Under the pieces are notes generated by a model. It made no database searches. It saw only the letters and a program-made list of their open reading frames with translations, and was not told the DNA's origin. This document shows, one piece after another, positions 62,930-64,000 of a stretch of DNA of 64,000 nucleotides. The DNA is taken from contig JODP01000019.1 in the NCBI GenBank assembly GCA_000719025.1, positions 1 through 64,000 on the forward strand, read 5' to 3'. The DNA comes from Kineosporia aurantiaca JCM 3230. Its GTDB lineage: Bacteria; Actinomycetota; Actinomycetes; Actinomycetales; Kineosporiaceae. Made by a program: the position numbers and the translations under genes. Numbering within the stretch: position 1 is the stretch's first letter; the number at the start of each line of letters is the position of its first letter.

Positions 62930-63979
62930 TCAGGTCAAGGCCATTCCCGGGATGCGGGCGCGGATCGCCTCCAGCTCGGCCTCGTCGGAAACTCCCTGCC
63001 AGTCGTGGCGCGGGGTGTAAGGGGCCTCCAGCATGCGGATCTCGTCCTCGCTCAGGACCAGGTCGAGCGAGGCCACCGCGTCGTCGATCTGCCCGGTCGA
63101 GCCGGCCCCGACCAGCGGGGCGGTGACCACCGGCTGATGGCGCAGCCAGGCCAGGGCGACCTGCGCCCGGCTGACGTCCCGGGCCTGCGCGACCCGGCCG
63201 ACCGCGTCCACAATCGATCGGTTGGACTGCTCCTCGGCCGGCGAGTAGAGCAGGTCCGCGTAGGCGCCGTCGGTCTCGGCCCGGGCGGTGGCCTTGGAGT
63301 CGTCCCAGGCGCGGGCCAGGCGACCGCGGGCCAGGGGCGACCAGACGATCGTCCCCACGCCCTCGTCCCGGCACAGCGGGATCATCTCCCGCTCCTCCTC
63401 CCGGGCCAGCAGGTTGTAGTGGTCCTGCATGGAGACGAAGCGGGCCCAGCCGTGCTCGCGCTGCAGCCGCAGGGCCTTGGCGAACTCCCAGGCGGGCATC
63501 GAGGAGGCGCCGAGGTAGCGCACCTTGCCCACCCGGACCAGGTCGCTGAGCGCCTCCAGGGTCTCCTCCAAAGGCGTGGCGTGGTCGTTGCGGTGCACCT
63601 GGTAGAGGTCGATGTAGTCGGTGCCGAGCCGGCGCAGGGAGTGGTCGATCTCGGTCATGATCGCCTTGCGGGACAGGCCCTTCCCGTTCGGCCCGGGCCG
63701 CATCGGGTGTCGCAGCTTGGTCGCGATCACCACCTCGTCGCGGTCGGCGAAGTCCTTCAGCGCCCGCCCGAGGATCTCCTCGCTGGAGCCGTTGGAGTAC
63801 AGGTTCGCGGTGTCAAAGAAGTTGATCCCGGCCTCGAGGGCGTGCCGGATCAGCGGCCGCGCCTCCTGTTCGCCCTTGGACCAGACCGGGTGACCGCGGT
63901 CGGATTCGCCGTAGGTCATCGCGCCGATCGCGATCGGCGAGACGTCGAGACCGGTGGTGCCGAGTTTCACGTACTGCAC
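62930..63979 (-). CDS. Aldo/keto reductase
   Basis: A 349-residue AKR of the voltage-gated potassium-channel beta-subunit-like group. The catalytic tetrad is visible: Asp and Tyr in FFDTANLYSNG, Lys in VIATKLRHP, His in LYQVHRND. The GTG start follows GGGAGG at a 5-6-bp spacing. It would reduce an aldehyde or ketone with NADPH. It is the first visible gene of the AKR-LLM-GNAT-ABC run. Confidence 0.92.
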   Translation of the reverse strand: MQYVKLGTTGLDVSPIAIGAMTYGESDRGHPVWSKGEQEARPLIRHALEAGINFFDTANLYSNGSSEEILGRALKDFADRDEVVIATKLRHPMRPGPNGKGLSRKAIMTEIDHSLRRLGTDYIDLYQVHRNDHATPLEETLEALSDLVRVGKVRYLGASSMPAWEFAKALRLQREHGWARFVSMQDHYNLLAREEEREMIPLCRDEGVGTIVWSPLARGRLARAWDDSKATARAETDGAYADLLYSPAEEQSNRSIVDAVGRVAQARDVSRAQVALAWLRHQPVVTAPLVGAGSTGQIDDAVASLDLVLSEDEIRMLEAPYTPRHDWQGVSDEAELEAIRARIPGMALT

Positions 63980-64000
63980 GAATGCCTCCCGGAAAAACTC

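Overview
The window is very GC-rich DNA with tightly packed genes, GTG/TTG as well as ATG starts, purine-rich ribosome binding sites and many intercistronic GC hairpins. The gene families (SARP-type regulator, F420-dependent LLM oxidoreductase, CGNR-zinc-finger regulator, DUF2180, Tat-exported hydrolases, extracytoplasmic S53 and M6 peptidases, GH92, PL9) point to a chromosomal segment of a soil- or plant-associated filamentous or motile actinobacterium. Kineosporiales/Kineosporiaceae is my best guess, partly because of the GAF- and PilZ-coupled chemotaxis receptors; this is inference, not a measured placement. I saw no rRNA, tRNA, CRISPR array, transposase, integrase or phage gene.

Layout. 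0-2.9 kb: a GAF chemotaxis receptor cut by the window edge, a DUF2235 hydrolase and a VapBC-type toxin-antitoxin pair. 2.9-8.6 kb (minus strand): DUF2180 zinc protein, NCS1 permease with a zinc-finger tail, a cytoplasmic GH92 mannosidase and a GT4-type glycosyltransferase. 8.7-12.9 kb: a SARP-type regulator with a C-terminal receiver domain, followed by a hybrid histidine kinase with two receivers and an HPt domain; together they look like one phosphorelay. 13-17.5 kb: a medium-chain dehydrogenase/reductase (MDR), LtrA, a HipBA module with a clear inverted-repeat operator, and two gene remnants joined at a deletion scar. 17.5-19.6 kb: a chemotaxis receptor ending in a c-di-GMP-binding PilZ domain, and a phosphotransferase.

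19.5-27 kb is an alpha-galactoside utilisation locus: ROK regulator, two sugar ABC permeases, a lipoprotein binding protein, a cytoplasmic GH36 alpha-galactosidase and a secreted DUF4832 protein. It has no ATPase gene of its own. 27-38.5 kb mixes small enzymes and regulators (NTF2-like, alpha/beta hydrolase, EamA exporter with divergent CGNR regulator, PAP2, CAP-domain protein, LexA, HAD, SDR with divergent XRE regulator), a secreted M6-like peptidase and remnants of an AraC regulator and a GPP34 protein.

38.6-57 kb is rich in exported proteins: a bifunctional penicillin-binding protein with PASTA domain, an S53 peptidase, a PD40 beta-propeller, a PL9 pectate lyase, a CBM32-bearing GH92 mannosidase and a Tat-exported metallophosphoesterase. 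Among them sit a PEP-mutase/isocitrate-lyase relative, an FAD oxidoreductase and a quinone-reductase/MarR pair with a perfect 20-bp palindromic operator. 57-64 kb (minus strand) holds a three-gene FtsX-type ABC exporter preceded by GNAT, LLM oxidoreductase and aldo/keto reductase genes.

No single locus is clearly a new system. The strongest leads are the multi-step phosphorelay ending in a receiver-fused SARP, the NCS1/DUF2180 zinc pair, the HipBA operator array and the cluster of decayed regulator genes.
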